Below, in pieces: positions 1 to 8,510 of a stretch of DNA of 22,880 nucleotides. The position numbers were made by a program, and so were the translations under genes. Location of the stretch: contig CAZEGV010000045.1 of assembly GCA_964511645.1 (NCBI GenBank), positions 1 to 22,880 on the forward strand. Direction: 5' to 3'. Origin of the DNA: CAZEGV01 sp964511645. GTDB lineage: Bacteria > Bacteroidota > Bacteroidia > Cytophagales > JAAEPT01. Numbering within the stretch: position 1 is the stretch's first letter; each line of letters opens with the position of its first letter. The notes under the pieces were generated by a model. That model was not told where the DNA came from. It saw nothing but the letters and a program-made list of their open reading frames with translations, and made no database searches.

Positions 1-49
1 AGGTGTCGATTTGTTTTCAATAGAATGAAGTAGTGGAAGCGAAGAAAAG

Positions 50-886
50 CTAATCGAGAGTTAATATTGTAAGCAATTCTTGTAGTTCAATAACTTTCTC
101 TTCATCATTTAGTTTTTGGTAGGAAATGATTAGAGTGTTAATCATGCGAATGATGATGTCTAAGTTGCCACAAGGACTAAAGTATTCTTCTTTTGGCGTT
201 TTGTTGAGTTGTCCTATATAAGTCTCGACATCTTCTCTAGAGAATATAAGTCCACGGTTAAATACATTGATATAAAACTGCTGTTCTGAATCTTTATAAG
301 TAAGTACGAATAGGTTAGGTAAGTTTACTCCGTAGATACTCAAGCCCATACGTTGGGTAATAAGAAGATAAATAATACAAAGTGTGATAGGATTTCCTTT
401 CTTTGTTTCCATTACCAAGTTGATATAAGAATTCTTTGGTGAATGAAAATTTTTTGTATTAGGCGAATATTTTTGTTGTTGAAAGAATACGTGATTAATA
501 GACTTTATCTTGTCTATTGTACTCATTCCTTCTGTTATATGTGACCAGAGCTCATAGTAAAGCTGGCAAATGTCGGCTTCTAGCTCATCTTTATCTAAGT
601 CAGGGTATTGATAAGAAGCTACTATAAAAGCACCTTCTAGTAAGTCCTGTTTAGAGCTGTTTTTCCATTCGTATAGTTTGTTTTTAACTGTACTGAGGTT
701 AATTAAGTGAATAAGATTTTCTATCCGTTCTTGTACAATAGGAGAGAATGAAGTCTCCCATTCGGTTTCTAAAAAAGGGATTATTTCTTTCCCGATAGAT
801 AGTATTTTATCTCCTACAGTACTATAGACGCTAGAGTCTGTGTCGTCAAGTAGAGTGATTAATGCTTTTATTTCTGAATTGTTCAC
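50..886 (-). CDS. SirB1-type transglutaminase-like protein
   Basis: This 278-residue protein resembles the Transglut_core2/SirB1 family, a transglutaminase-fold group whose biochemical role is mostly unknown. Residues 1 to about 80 look helical and HEAT-like. The family hallmark follows around residues 165-200: a GNPITL motif, a hydrophobic helix ending in RMGL, then YGVNLP and a FYINVFNRG strand. Many relatives carry a histidine just after the NLP motif, but here the residues are N-L-F, so a complete Cys-His-Asp triad is not evident and enzymatic activity is doubtful. No signal peptide is visible, so it is probably cytoplasmic. It starts with ATG, 27 bases after the MCE gene, and is the last visible gene of the minus-strand amidase-MCE cluster. 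Family assignment is fairly sure; function is not. Confidence 0.7.
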   Translation of the reverse strand: MNNSEIKALITLLDDTDSSVYSTVGDKILSIGKEIIPFLETEWETSFSPIVQERIENLIHLINLSTVKNKLYEWKNSSKQDLLEGAFIVASYQYPDLDKDELEADICQLYYELWSHITEGMSTIDKIKSINHVFFQQQKYSPNTKNFHSPKNSYINLVMETKKGNPITLCIIYLLITQRMGLSIYGVNLPNLFVLTYKDSEQQFYINVFNRGLIFSREDVETYIGQLNKTPKEEYFSPCGNLDIIIRMINTLIISYQKLNDEEKVIELQELLTILTLD

Positions 887-913
887 GTTTGTGTTATTCA
901 GTCTCTTCGATTG

Positions 914-1864
914 TTATTTTGTTACGTTTCCCTTTTTTTGCTTTTTACCTAATGGAGCAAAGAAATGACGAGGGTCTTTGTCAAGATGATTCATTAATTC
1001 ACTTATATCTGTAATGGCCTTATTGAGGTTGTTATATAAAGCAGGATCTTTCATTATTTTCCCCATGGTACCTTTTCCTTCATTAAGTGCTGTAAGTGTG
1101 GTGGTTAAAGAGGCTATTGACTTATTAAGTTCTGTGATGGTCTTTTCTACATCTGCTTTTTCTAATTTGCTAGCTATTCCGTTAAATTTACCCATTAGAG
1201 GTTTTATCTCTTCTTCAGTAAGGCTATTCATTGTGCCAGACATTTTGTTGAGAGATTGGGATAAACCCACTAAATTATTAGTAATGATTGCCATTTTTTT
1301 ATCAAGTCCATAGGTGGATTTTTTTAAATTACTCATGGTGATAGAAAGATCCCCAATTGTTTTTCGGATAAGTACCGAGTCTACACTTTGCACTAACCCA
1401 TCTGTAGAAGCAAGAAGAGAAGATATGTTTTCCATCATAGGAATTCCTTTTTCTTGAAAAATAGCAGATATCCCACCTTCTACGTGAGATCGTATTTCTT
1501 CCCCGCCTTCATAAGCAACTTTGTTAGTACCCATTACAAGGTCTATTTCGCTACCACCTAGTGGTCCAGAGCTTTTTAATGTAGCAATAGTTCCATCCCC
1601 TACTTCTAGGCTATTACTGATAGAGATTGTTACCTTTAATTTATTCTCTTGCTCGCTTAGGATTTTGATATGAGCAACTCTTCCAACAGCAAGTCCGTTT
1701 AGTTTTACAGGGTTAGACTTTGTTAAACCATTTACATTGTCATAGATAACAAAATAATTGCTTTCGCTATTCATAAAGTCTTGTCCTTTTAAAAAGCTAA
1801 AACCAAAATATAATACTACTAAACTTATAACAACTAAAGTCCCAACCTTAAATTCTTTTGACAT
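914..1864 (-). CDS. MCE/MlaD family lipid-transport protein
   Basis: This 316-residue protein has one N-terminal membrane anchor (about residues 7-24) followed by an MCE domain (about 36-115), recognisable from the VNGLTKSNPVKLNGLAVGRV stretch and the LKSSGPLGGSEIDL motif. A long helical, coiled-coil-prone C-terminal half follows (about 140-295). MCE proteins of the MlaD type form hexameric rings that carry phospholipids between inner and outer membranes, working with a permease (MlaE) and an ATPase (MlaF). Neither partner gene is in this window. The ATG lies two bases after the stop of the amidase gene, so the two are probably co-transcribed and translationally coupled. The tail is lysine-rich. 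The family call is firm; the transported lipid is inferred. Confidence 0.88.
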   Translation of the reverse strand: MSKEFKVGTLVVISLVVLYFGFSFLKGQDFMNSESNYFVIYDNVNGLTKSNPVKLNGLAVGRVAHIKILSEQENKLKVTISISNSLEVGDGTIATLKSSGPLGGSEIDLVMGTNKVAYEGGEEIRSHVEGGISAIFQEKGIPMMENISSLLASTDGLVQSVDSVLIRKTIGDLSITMSNLKKSTYGLDKKMAIITNNLVGLSQSLNKMSGTMNSLTEEEIKPLMGKFNGIASKLEKADVEKTITELNKSIASLTTTLTALNEGKGTMGKIMKDPALYNNLNKAITDISELMNHLDKDPRHFFAPLGKKQKKGNVTK

Positions 1865-1866
1865 AA

Positions 1867-2649
1867 TTATTCTTTTATGGCTTTCATTTCTGTTTTGTAA
1901 CTTTTGAAAGCACGGTATATTCCTGATGCAATATACTCTCTATTTTTCTTTTCTAATAGATAATTCTCTTCTTTAGGATTTGTAAGGAATCCAATCTCGA
2001 CTAATACTGAAGGCATTGCTGTTTTCCAGAGGACCAAAAGACCTGCTTGTTTGACTCCTCTACTTTTTCTTTGCACTCTTCCTTTAAAGTCTTTTTCTAT
2101 CTTATCTGCCAAAGAAATACTTTGTCCTTGGTGCGCACCCATAAATTGACTCATAAGAATGTATTGTTCGATAGAGTTCGGGTCAAATCCATCATAATTT
2201 TCATCATGATTATCTTCTTGTAAGATTACTGCATTTTCTTTTTTTGCAACAGCTAGATTTCCAGCTGACTTATGCAATCCCATTACAAAAGTTTCAGTTC
2301 CGTAGGCCGAAGAAGGACCTGAGTTACAATGAATTGAAATAAATAAATCTGCACCATTTTTATTAGCGATTCTTGCTCGCTCGTGTAATTCTACAAATAC
2401 ATCTGTACTTCGTGTGTAAATTACTTTTATGTTAGGCATATTTTTTTTGATAATGTTGCCTAATTCTAATGCGGTTTGTAATGCGATTTTGGCTTCAGTA
2501 ACTTTTTTCCCATTACAACCAGGGTCTTTTCCACCATGTCCTGCATCAATCACAACAACCTTTATTGAGCTATCATGAACTTCTAAAATATTAAAAGAAC
2601 CAAGTAAAAAAGTAAGAGATAATATAAACGTAAGTATAAAATTATTCAT
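1867..2649 (-). CDS. N-acetylmuramoyl-L-alanine amidase (Amidase_3)
   Basis: This 260-residue zinc amidase cleaves the bond between N-acetylmuramic acid and L-alanine in peptidoglycan, acting in the periplasm during cell separation or wall turnover. An N-terminal hydrophobic segment (about residues 3-20) serves as a signal peptide. The Amidase_3 domain fills the rest: IDAGHGGKDPG near 34-44 with zinc ligand H38, E52 as the second ligand, H107 in SIHCNS as the third, and catalytic E218 in VLVEIGFLTNP. The insert at about 137-170 is usual for Bacteroidota homologues. No SPOR or AMIN domain is present. It is the first gene of the minus-strand envelope cluster and is divergent from lptD, separated by 36 bases, so both promoters must sit in or around a very short region. 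Confidence 0.93.
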   Translation of the reverse strand: MNNFILTFILSLTFLLGSFNILEVHDSSIKVVVIDAGHGGKDPGCNGKKVTEAKIALQTALELGNIIKKNMPNIKVIYTRSTDVFVELHERARIANKNGADLFISIHCNSGPSSAYGTETFVMGLHKSAGNLAVAKKENAVILQEDNHDENYDGFDPNSIEQYILMSQFMGAHQGQSISLADKIEKDFKGRVQRKSRGVKQAGLLVLWKTAMPSVLVEIGFLTNPKEENYLLEKKNREYIASGIYRAFKSYKTEMKAIKE

Positions 2650-2681
2650 TATTCTATATAGATATTAAGGATAAGTCCGTT

Positions 2682-2697
2682 AGATTTGTACAAATCT
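2682..2697. promoter_or_regulatory. Perfect 16-bp palindrome over the lptD start
   Basis: AGATTTGTACAAATCT reads the same on both strands. It covers the TTG start codon proposed for lptD and lies 33 bases upstream of the divergent amidase start. Each strand contains TTTG, the Bacteroidota -33 element, so it could be a shared promoter part or a dimeric repressor site. Roughly one such palindrome would be expected by chance in a window of this size and composition, so its position is the main argument. Confidence 0.35.
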
Positions 2698-5346
2698 CTA
2701 AAATTTAAATCAATTCTGAAGAATTATTTACATAAATTAACGGCAATCATTGGGTTTGCAGTATTTTTCTTGGCTTCTGACGGCTTATTAGCACAATCTC
2801 CTCCAGATAGTGTAGAGACAATAAGTGTGCCTAAAAAATCTTCCACAATCGAAACCACAATTAACTATAACGCTGATGACTCAATCAGATTTGAGGTGAG
2901 GAAACAGTTGGCTCATTTATATGGGCAAGCTCATGTAGATTACGGAGATATTTCATTAGATGCAGAGTACATTCAGATTAACTGGAAAAAAAAGGAAGTC
3001 TTAGCTACATATAGATTAGACTCTAATGGCAATAAAGTAGGTACAGCTAAATTTAAAGATAAAGATGCCGAATATTCAGTAGATACCGTTAAGTACAATT
3101 GGGGTACAAAAAAAGGATATATAACTGACTTAATTAGTAGGCAGTCAGGAGGGTATTTAGTTACAAAAAGAGCAGTAAAAGATTCTTCAAATATTTTATA
3201 TGCCCAAGACGCTTACTTTTGTCCTTGTTTGGATTCTACAGCAGGCACTTACATCAAGTCAAAAAAAATAAAAGTAATACCAAATAAAAGAGTCTACACA
3301 GGACCATTCTTACTTTACATAGAAGACATCCCATTACCCTTAGGAGGTCCTTTTGGTATGTTTCCTATTGCCAACAAACGGTCATCTGGCATTATTATAC
3401 CTCAGTATGGTGAACAACAAGATAGAGGATTTAATCTCAAGAATGGTGGTTTTTATTGGGCAGTCAATGACTATATTGGTGCGAAATTTTTAGGCGAAAT
3501 TTACTCTAAAGGTGGTTGGGGAGGTTCTTTGATTACTAACTACAAAAAAAGATATAAGTTTGATGGAAATTTTTCGTTCAATTATAGAAATGTAGTTCAG
3601 CTGGGAGATGAAACCCAACGAAGCGAAATAAACGATTATAAGTTAAGGTGGCGTCACAGTCCTAGTTCAAGAGGAGGGAAAAAGTTTAGTGCAGAAGTTA
3701 ATTTTGCAACTACAACTTATAACCAGAACAACGAAAGGAATTTTAATAACTATTTACAAAACACCCTTCGGTCAAATATCCGCTATAGTTTCCCAATAAA
3801 AAAACTGCTAAACGTTAACTTGCTTTTGCGTCACAGTCAAAACAATCAAACTAAAGTTGTAAACTTATCCTTACCAGAAGTTTCAGTAGGATTAAAAAAT
3901 AGACTTTACCCATTCAGAATCAAAAATATTACAAGAAGTGATAACCCTCTTAAAAACATGATTCAAAGTATAAACCTGAATTATACAATGAATACCCAAA
4001 ACAAAATCAATAATAGCCGTATAAATTACAACTTACCATTCAACTTATCTAACTATAATGATTTAGATACCGCTTTTTTAGCTTTTGACAATACCCCAAT
4101 TGATGAAATAATAGCGAGGTCTCAGTATGGAGTCAAGCATTTTATCCCCATTAGAGGAAACTTAAAACTTGGATCTCTTAATATTGAAGGAAGCGGTAAT
4201 TATAATGAATATTGGTTACCTAAACGTTGGAACTACAAAACCACAAGTGATACCACGGTATCCTTGATCAGTGATAATGGGTTTCACCGTGCCTACGATT
4301 ACAATATGAATTTGTCTTTGACCACTAGACTCTACGGAAAATTTATATCCAAAAAAATGATAGAAGGCAATAATAAATGGGCGGTAAGACAAACTATTTC
4401 CCCAAGACTCTCATATGATTATTCTCCAGACTTTTCTGCCAAAGGAGATAATAATAATTTCCAAGAAGTAATAGTCGGTAATCGACAGTATAACGTTTCT
4501 AGGTACCATTCTTTAGCCTACAACCCGTCCTCGTTGGGCTTATCACAAACAGTAGGTTTCGACCTTACATCGGTTGTAGAGATGAAAAGATACTCATTAA
4601 AAGACACCGTATCTAAGGCGAAGTATATTAAATTATTAGAAAACGTATCGGGAGGTACGTCATATAATTTTGCTAAAGACTCAATCAATTTGAGTGACAT
4701 AAGACTTTTGGCAAGCACAAAACTGCTTAATTTTATAGGGCTAAGGATGAATAGCTCTTTTCACCCCTATGTGAGAGAAAAAGACACTAACGGGAGAGTC
4801 GTCTCAGTAAATAAATTTCGCTGGAAAGACACAAAAGAACCCGTTTATATGGACAGGATGACCTTTACACTATCGACTAGCTTGAATCCAAATGTGTTCA
4901 AAAAATTAAAGAACAAAGATATTCCAAGCCAAGAAGAAGAGGCGGTCATTCGCCGATTAGAAAGAGAAAATCCAGATTTCCGTTACGTCAACTATGATAT
5001 TCCGTGGTCTTTAGGACTTTCGTACAGCTATAAAATTAACCGACTTGAATTACGAGATAATTCCGAAGAATCACTACGTGAAACACAATCATTTAGCTTG
5101 AGAGGTGATTTGTCCTTGACCAAAAAGTGGAAGATAGACGGTAGGATGTCGTATGATTTCGTTAATAAAAAATTTATATACCCAAATATTAACATTCATA
5201 GAGACCTTAACTGTTGGGAAATGAGGCTCTCTTGGATACCATTTGGACCCCGTACAAGTTATAATTTTTCGATTAACATCAAATCTTCTATGCTCAAGGA
5301 TGTGCTGAAATACCCACGTAAAAATGATTTTTACGATAGATTCTAA
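2686..5346 (+). CDS. lptD: LPS-assembly outer-membrane protein LptD (Bacteroidota type)
   Basis: This 886-residue protein inserts lipopolysaccharide into the outer leaflet of the outer membrane, normally with the lipoprotein LptE. A signal peptide runs to about residue 36 (cleavage after LLA). An OstA/LptA-like beta-jellyroll domain follows (about 65-165), then a Cys-Pro-Cys motif near residue 180. The Bacteroidota LptD core comes next, with PLGGPFGMFPIANKRSSGI and a following IIPQYGE motif (about 215-245). The rest is beta-barrel, rich in alternating aromatic strands, ending in Y-D-R-F. No ATG or GTG exists upstream of the signal peptide in this frame before a stop at 2659, so the start is taken as TTG at 2686. 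The length matches Bacteroidota homologues and exceeds E. coli LptD (784). Pairing with a divergent amidase gene is common in this phylum as I recall it. Confidence 0.92.
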   Translation: MYKSLKFKSILKNYLHKLTAIIGFAVFFLASDGLLAQSPPDSVETISVPKKSSTIETTINYNADDSIRFEVRKQLAHLYGQAHVDYGDISLDAEYIQINWKKKEVLATYRLDSNGNKVGTAKFKDKDAEYSVDTVKYNWGTKKGYITDLISRQSGGYLVTKRAVKDSSNILYAQDAYFCPCLDSTAGTYIKSKKIKVIPNKRVYTGPFLLYIEDIPLPLGGPFGMFPIANKRSSGIIIPQYGEQQDRGFNLKNGGFYWAVNDYIGAKFLGEIYSKGGWGGSLITNYKKRYKFDGNFSFNYRNVVQLGDETQRSEINDYKLRWRHSPSSRGGKKFSAEVNFATTTYNQNNERNFNNYLQNTLRSNIRYSFPIKKLLNVNLLLRHSQNNQTKVVNLSLPEVSVGLKNRLYPFRIKNITRSDNPLKNMIQSINLNYTMNTQNKINNSRINYNLPFNLSNYNDLDTAFLAFDNTPIDEIIARSQYGVKHFIPIRGNLKLGSLNIEGSGNYNEYWLPKRWNYKTTSDTTVSLISDNGFHRAYDYNMNLSLTTRLYGKFISKKMIEGNNKWAVRQTISPRLSYDYSPDFSAKGDNNNFQEVIVGNRQYNVSRYHSLAYNPSSLGLSQTVGFDLTSVVEMKRYSLKDTVSKAKYIKLLENVSGGTSYNFAKDSINLSDIRLLASTKLLNFIGLRMNSSFHPYVREKDTNGRVVSVNKFRWKDTKEPVYMDRMTFTLSTSLNPNVFKKLKNKDIPSQEEEAVIRRLERENPDFRYVNYDIPWSLGLSYSYKINRLELRDNSEESLRETQSFSLRGDLSLTKKWKIDGRMSYDFVNKKFIYPNINIHRDLNCWEMRLSWIPFGPRTSYNFSINIKSSMLKDVLKYPRKNDFYDRF

Positions 5347-5353
5347 AAACATT

Positions 5354-5478
5354 TGGGAGCTTCCTTTAAGAAAAAATTCCGTTCCACTACATTTTCTTAA
5401 AGTCGGGCTATCGCTACTCAATCTTCCCGATAGAAAAAATCGGGAAGGATTTCAGACAAGCCGCTCTATCCCTAAGCC
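5354..5478 (+). repeat. Structured interspersed element, Flavo-1 RNA-like
   Basis: This intergenic stretch matches, from memory, a very common Bacteroidota intergenic element of the form GGGCG ... CGGGCTNTNCGCT ... ATCTTTT-hairpin-AAAAGGAT ... CTATCCCTAACGC. Here one sees GGGAGCTTCC, TCGGGCTATCGCT, a CAATCTTCC / GGAAGGAT hairpin and CTATCCCTAAGCC in the same order. Three helices are visible: GCTT 5359-5362 with AAGC 5474-5477 closing the element; CTTTAAGAAAA 5364-5374 with its exact complement 5392-5402; and TTCCCGAT 5424-5431 with ATCGGGAA 5439-5446. A further small hairpin (ATCATG / CATGAT, 5479-5495) follows directly. The likely Rfam relative is Flavo-1 RNA, but that link is recalled, not checked. 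Function is unknown. Confidence 0.6.
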
Positions 5479-5527
5479 ATCATGTTTCGCATGATTGGTG
5501 CTATTATTTATAAGACGTATTTATCAT

Positions 5528-5603
5528 ATCAATCCCCACTAATTAAACCAAGGGGTTGATTTAATTAATATTAACTTGTATTATGCAATATTGATCAAGT
5601 TAA
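5528..5603 (+). promoter_or_regulatory. Two inverted repeats upstream of lhgO
   Basis: Two dyads stand in a row before the lhgO start. The first pairs ATCAA-CCCC (5528-5537, one bulged T) with GGGGTTGAT (5552-5560). The second pairs TTAACTTG (5571-5578) exactly with CAAGTTAA (5596-5603), ending 12 bases before the TTG start codon. They could be operators for a regulator of lhgO or leader hairpins. No matching -33/-7 promoter was found nearby, and AT-rich repeats of this size do arise by chance. Confidence 0.35.
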
Positions 5604-5615
5604 GGCAAGAGAGAT

Positions 5616-6833
5616 TTGGAAAAAATTTATGACATAGCCATAGTAGGCGGAGGGATAGTAGGAGCTGCAGTAGCGTATAAAATACAACGAGCACATCCAA
5701 CACTTAAAATAGCTGTTTTTGAAAAAGAAAAAACTTTAGCGGCACATCAGACAGGGCATAATTCAGGTGTAATTCATTCAGGGCTCTATTACAAGCCAGG
5801 CTCATACAAAGCCAAAAATTGTGTAGCAGGGAGAACTGAGCTTGTGCAGTTTGCTCAAGACAATAAAGTAGCACATGACGTTTGCGGTAAAGTAGTAGTA
5901 GCCAAAAATGAATCGGAATTACCATTTTTAGAGAAAATATTCGCCAACGGAATAGCCAACAATACTGAAGGGATAGAAAAAATTGACGCAGATAAAATCC
6001 GAGAAATAGAGCCTAGCTGTGTAGGAGTAAAAGGGATTTGGGTACCAAGTACAGGTATTATTGACTTTGTGGGAGTAACCAATACCTGTGCCGAATTGAT
6101 GAAGGGAATCAATCCTAAAAGTAGCGTATACTTGGGTACAGAAATTCAAAACTTTGAAAAAGGGAGTATAAACACACTTTATACAAATAAGGGAGAGTTT
6201 AAATCAAAAAAAATAATTTTTTGCGGAGGTCTGCAATCAGATAGGCTAGCAAAAAAAGACAATGTGAACCCAGGAATGAAAATAGTTGGCTTTAGGGGCG
6301 ATTATTATGAACTTACCGATCAAGCTAAACATAAGGTTCGTAATTTAATATATCCAGTACCTAACCCAGCATTTCCTTTTTTAGGAGTTCACTTCACTCG
6401 GATGGTCAACGGAGATGTAGAGTGTGGACCCAACGCAGTATTTACTTTTAAGCGAGAGGGTTATGGTAAAACCGATTTTAATTGGAAAGACACCCGAGAA
6501 GCCTTAGCTTACAAAGGGACTTGGAAGCTTTTTAAGAATAATTGGAGATTTGGATTAGACGAATATCGTAGAGCATTCTCTAAGAAATTGTTTTTGGAGA
6601 GGCTAAGAGACTTGATTCCTTCGTTAGAAATGGAAGATTTGAAACCAGGAAGATCAGGAGTGAGAGCCATGGCCTTAGGTCCTGAAGGAGAAATGATAGA
6701 AGATTTTAAAATAGAATATAAAGACAATGCTATTCATGTATTGAATGCCCCATCACCAGCCGCAACATCTTGTTTGGCTATTGGTGATCAAGTACGTGAG
6801 ATGGCAGATAAATATTTTGATTTAGTTGATTAA
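5616..6833 (+). CDS. lhgO: L-2-hydroxyglutarate oxidase (FAD)
   Basis: This 405-residue flavoprotein of the DAO superfamily oxidises L-2-hydroxyglutarate to 2-oxoglutarate, passing electrons to the membrane quinone pool or to oxygen. The N-terminus holds the FAD-binding IVGGGIVGAA motif (about residues 9-18) with an acidic residue at the end of the second strand (E36). The family-defining block HNSGVIHSGLYYKPGS follows at about 48-63. Further signatures are CGPNAVFTFKREGY (about 270) and, near the C-terminus, PGRSGVRAMALGPEGEM and NAPSPAATSCLAIGD, which close the FAD site. Length agrees with E. coli LhgO (about 420). The start is TTG at 5616, because the first ATG in frame lies far inside the protein. 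It is followed after 27 bases by the GAF gene. The related glycerol-3-phosphate dehydrogenases are less likely. Confidence 0.92.
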   Translation: MEKIYDIAIVGGGIVGAAVAYKIQRAHPTLKIAVFEKEKTLAAHQTGHNSGVIHSGLYYKPGSYKAKNCVAGRTELVQFAQDNKVAHDVCGKVVVAKNESELPFLEKIFANGIANNTEGIEKIDADKIREIEPSCVGVKGIWVPSTGIIDFVGVTNTCAELMKGINPKSSVYLGTEIQNFEKGSINTLYTNKGEFKSKKIIFCGGLQSDRLAKKDNVNPGMKIVGFRGDYYELTDQAKHKVRNLIYPVPNPAFPFLGVHFTRMVNGDVECGPNAVFTFKREGYGKTDFNWKDTREALAYKGTWKLFKNNWRFGLDEYRRAFSKKLFLERLRDLIPSLEMEDLKPGRSGVRAMALGPEGEMIEDFKIEYKDNAIHVLNAPSPAATSCLAIGDQVREMADKYFDLVD

Positions 6834-6860
6834 AGCTAAATCGTTATAATAAATTAGAAT

Positions 6861-8510
6861 ATGAAAAAAATAGTTTCATCATCTGAAATTGCACGCAGTG
6901 TAGTCGCCGTAGTAGTGTCAATTATTACGATATGTTTGGTTTTTGTGAGTCTGATTTACTTAGACTTTAGACATAGTTTAAAGAAAGAAATTGATCGAAT
7001 AGAAGAAGTAAGGCAAGAAAACAATAATTATATACGTATAGTGAAATTAAAAACGAAGCTTTCAAGTGTAGTGAAAAAAGTAACGTACACGAGTTTTATT
7101 ACAATGACAAACATCCTACAGGATAGAAATGGGAATATAGATTTTAATGCAAACAAAAATGCACAACGTATAAAGGTTTGGGAGAAAGAAGTCCAACCAG
7201 TGCTAAATGCTGTAGATATTCACATGGATGATGGTTATACAGATGAGATTAGAAGTATGTTTAACAAAATCAATGACAAAGTGATTGAAGTATTTTTATT
7301 GCAAAAAGACTTAATCGCTGATGCTAAGGCAAATCTCCCGCCTAACTTAGCTAAACTTAATCAGCTCAAAAGGAATACACATAACTTAGCAGAAGGGTAT
7401 AATAAATTTTTAGATGATTCTAGGGAGCAATATTTGGAATATTATCAGCGAACAAATTTTTTTAGACATGATACAGTGCTTTTGATTTCATTATTTTTAG
7501 TAACCCTGACGATTATTATCGCTATTGTGTTTTATTTAATTCGTTATTTACAAAATAACATTAAAGTAATACATGAGTTTTTGAAATCATTAAGAAAAGG
7601 AGAATTACCTCAGAAATTGATTTTGGATGGGTATGATTATTTACCGATTAAAAAATCGTTGAACTATTTATTGAATCAAATGGAGAAAATATTAAAATAC
7701 TCTGAAAGCGTAACAAAAGGAGATTTTTCTATACAACGGTCAGTAGAGTTAGAGCAAGATAGTAACTTTAGTATCACGTTTTCTAAAATGCAAGAAAGCT
7801 TAGTAGAAGTTTCTGAAAGAGAAAGACAAAGAGATCATGTGAATAATGGATTAGCTACTTTTTCAGATGTGTTAAGTAGCACAACAAGTGATGTCAATTT
7901 ATTTGCGGAAGAAGTAATAAGAAACTTGGTAAAGTTTCTTAATGCCAATCAAGCAGCTCTATTTTTAGTAAAAGAGGAGGGTGATGAGCAATTTTTAGAG
8001 ATGACTTATTGTTATGCTTATAATAAACAAAAATTCTTAGAGAAGAGGGTTAAGCTGGGTGAAGGTTTGATTGGGCAGGCTTGGATAGAAAAAGAACGGG
8101 TATACATGACAGAAGTTCCTGATATGTATACAGATATTACTTCTGGCTTAGGAGAGAGTACGCCAAGATGTATATTGGTAGTCCCCTTAGAGTTTAACGG
8201 AGTAGTACAGGGTATTATTGAATTAGCATCTTTTCAGCCGCTTAAAGATTATGAGTTAAGTTTTGTAGATGAGGTGGTGGGTTCAATATCTTCATCTTTG
8301 GCTTCAGTAGTCATACATTCTCGTACTAACGAGTATTTGCGTCAGTCAGAGAAACTTACTGATCTAATGAAGGAGCAAGAGGAGGTGACTAAATCTAAAA
8401 TAGGTGAACTCGCTATAATTCAAGAAGAGGCAAAGCAAAGGGAAGAAAAGTACATAAGAGAAGTGAGACGTTTGCGTAAACGATTATCAGCTTATGAGTC
8501 GCATACTTAA
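6861..8510 (+). CDS. Membrane-anchored GAF sensor-like protein without output domain
   Basis: This 549-residue protein has two membrane segments (about 13-34 and 205-228) enclosing a mostly helical periplasmic domain of roughly 170 residues. A HAMP-like linker follows (about 229-335), then a GAF domain (about 344-485, with ending features VPLEFNGVVQGIIELAS), and a C-terminal coiled coil of about 60 charged residues. This resembles the sensor half of a histidine kinase or diguanylate cyclase, but there is no H-box, ATPase, GGDEF, EAL or methyl-accepting domain. It may act by protein contact through the coiled coil, or as a scaffold. It lies 27 bases after lhgO, and its last 17 bases overlap the original start of the DUF4421 gene, which suggests one transcript. 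The ligand and partner are unknown. Confidence 0.75.
   Translation: MKKIVSSSEIARSVVAVVVSIITICLVFVSLIYLDFRHSLKKEIDRIEEVRQENNNYIRIVKLKTKLSSVVKKVTYTSFITMTNILQDRNGNIDFNANKNAQRIKVWEKEVQPVLNAVDIHMDDGYTDEIRSMFNKINDKVIEVFLLQKDLIADAKANLPPNLAKLNQLKRNTHNLAEGYNKFLDDSREQYLEYYQRTNFFRHDTVLLISLFLVTLTIIIAIVFYLIRYLQNNIKVIHEFLKSLRKGELPQKLILDGYDYLPIKKSLNYLLNQMEKILKYSESVTKGDFSIQRSVELEQDSNFSITFSKMQESLVEVSERERQRDHVNNGLATFSDVLSSTTSDVNLFAEEVIRNLVKFLNANQAALFLVKEEGDEQFLEMTYCYAYNKQKFLEKRVKLGEGLIGQAWIEKERVYMTEVPDMYTDITSGLGESTPRCILVVPLEFNGVVQGIIELASFQPLKDYELSFVDEVVGSISSSLASVVIHSRTNEYLRQSEKLTDLMKEQEEVTKSKIGELAIIQEEAKQREEKYIREVRRLRKRLSAYESHT

Noticed and set aside
1..49. Possible gene end at the left edge
   Set aside because: The 49 bases are too few to assign to any gene on either strand.
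5089..5421. 110-codon minus-strand open frame across the lptD end and the structured element
   Set aside because: It is antisense to the conserved LptD C-terminus, has no recognisable domain and no promoter.
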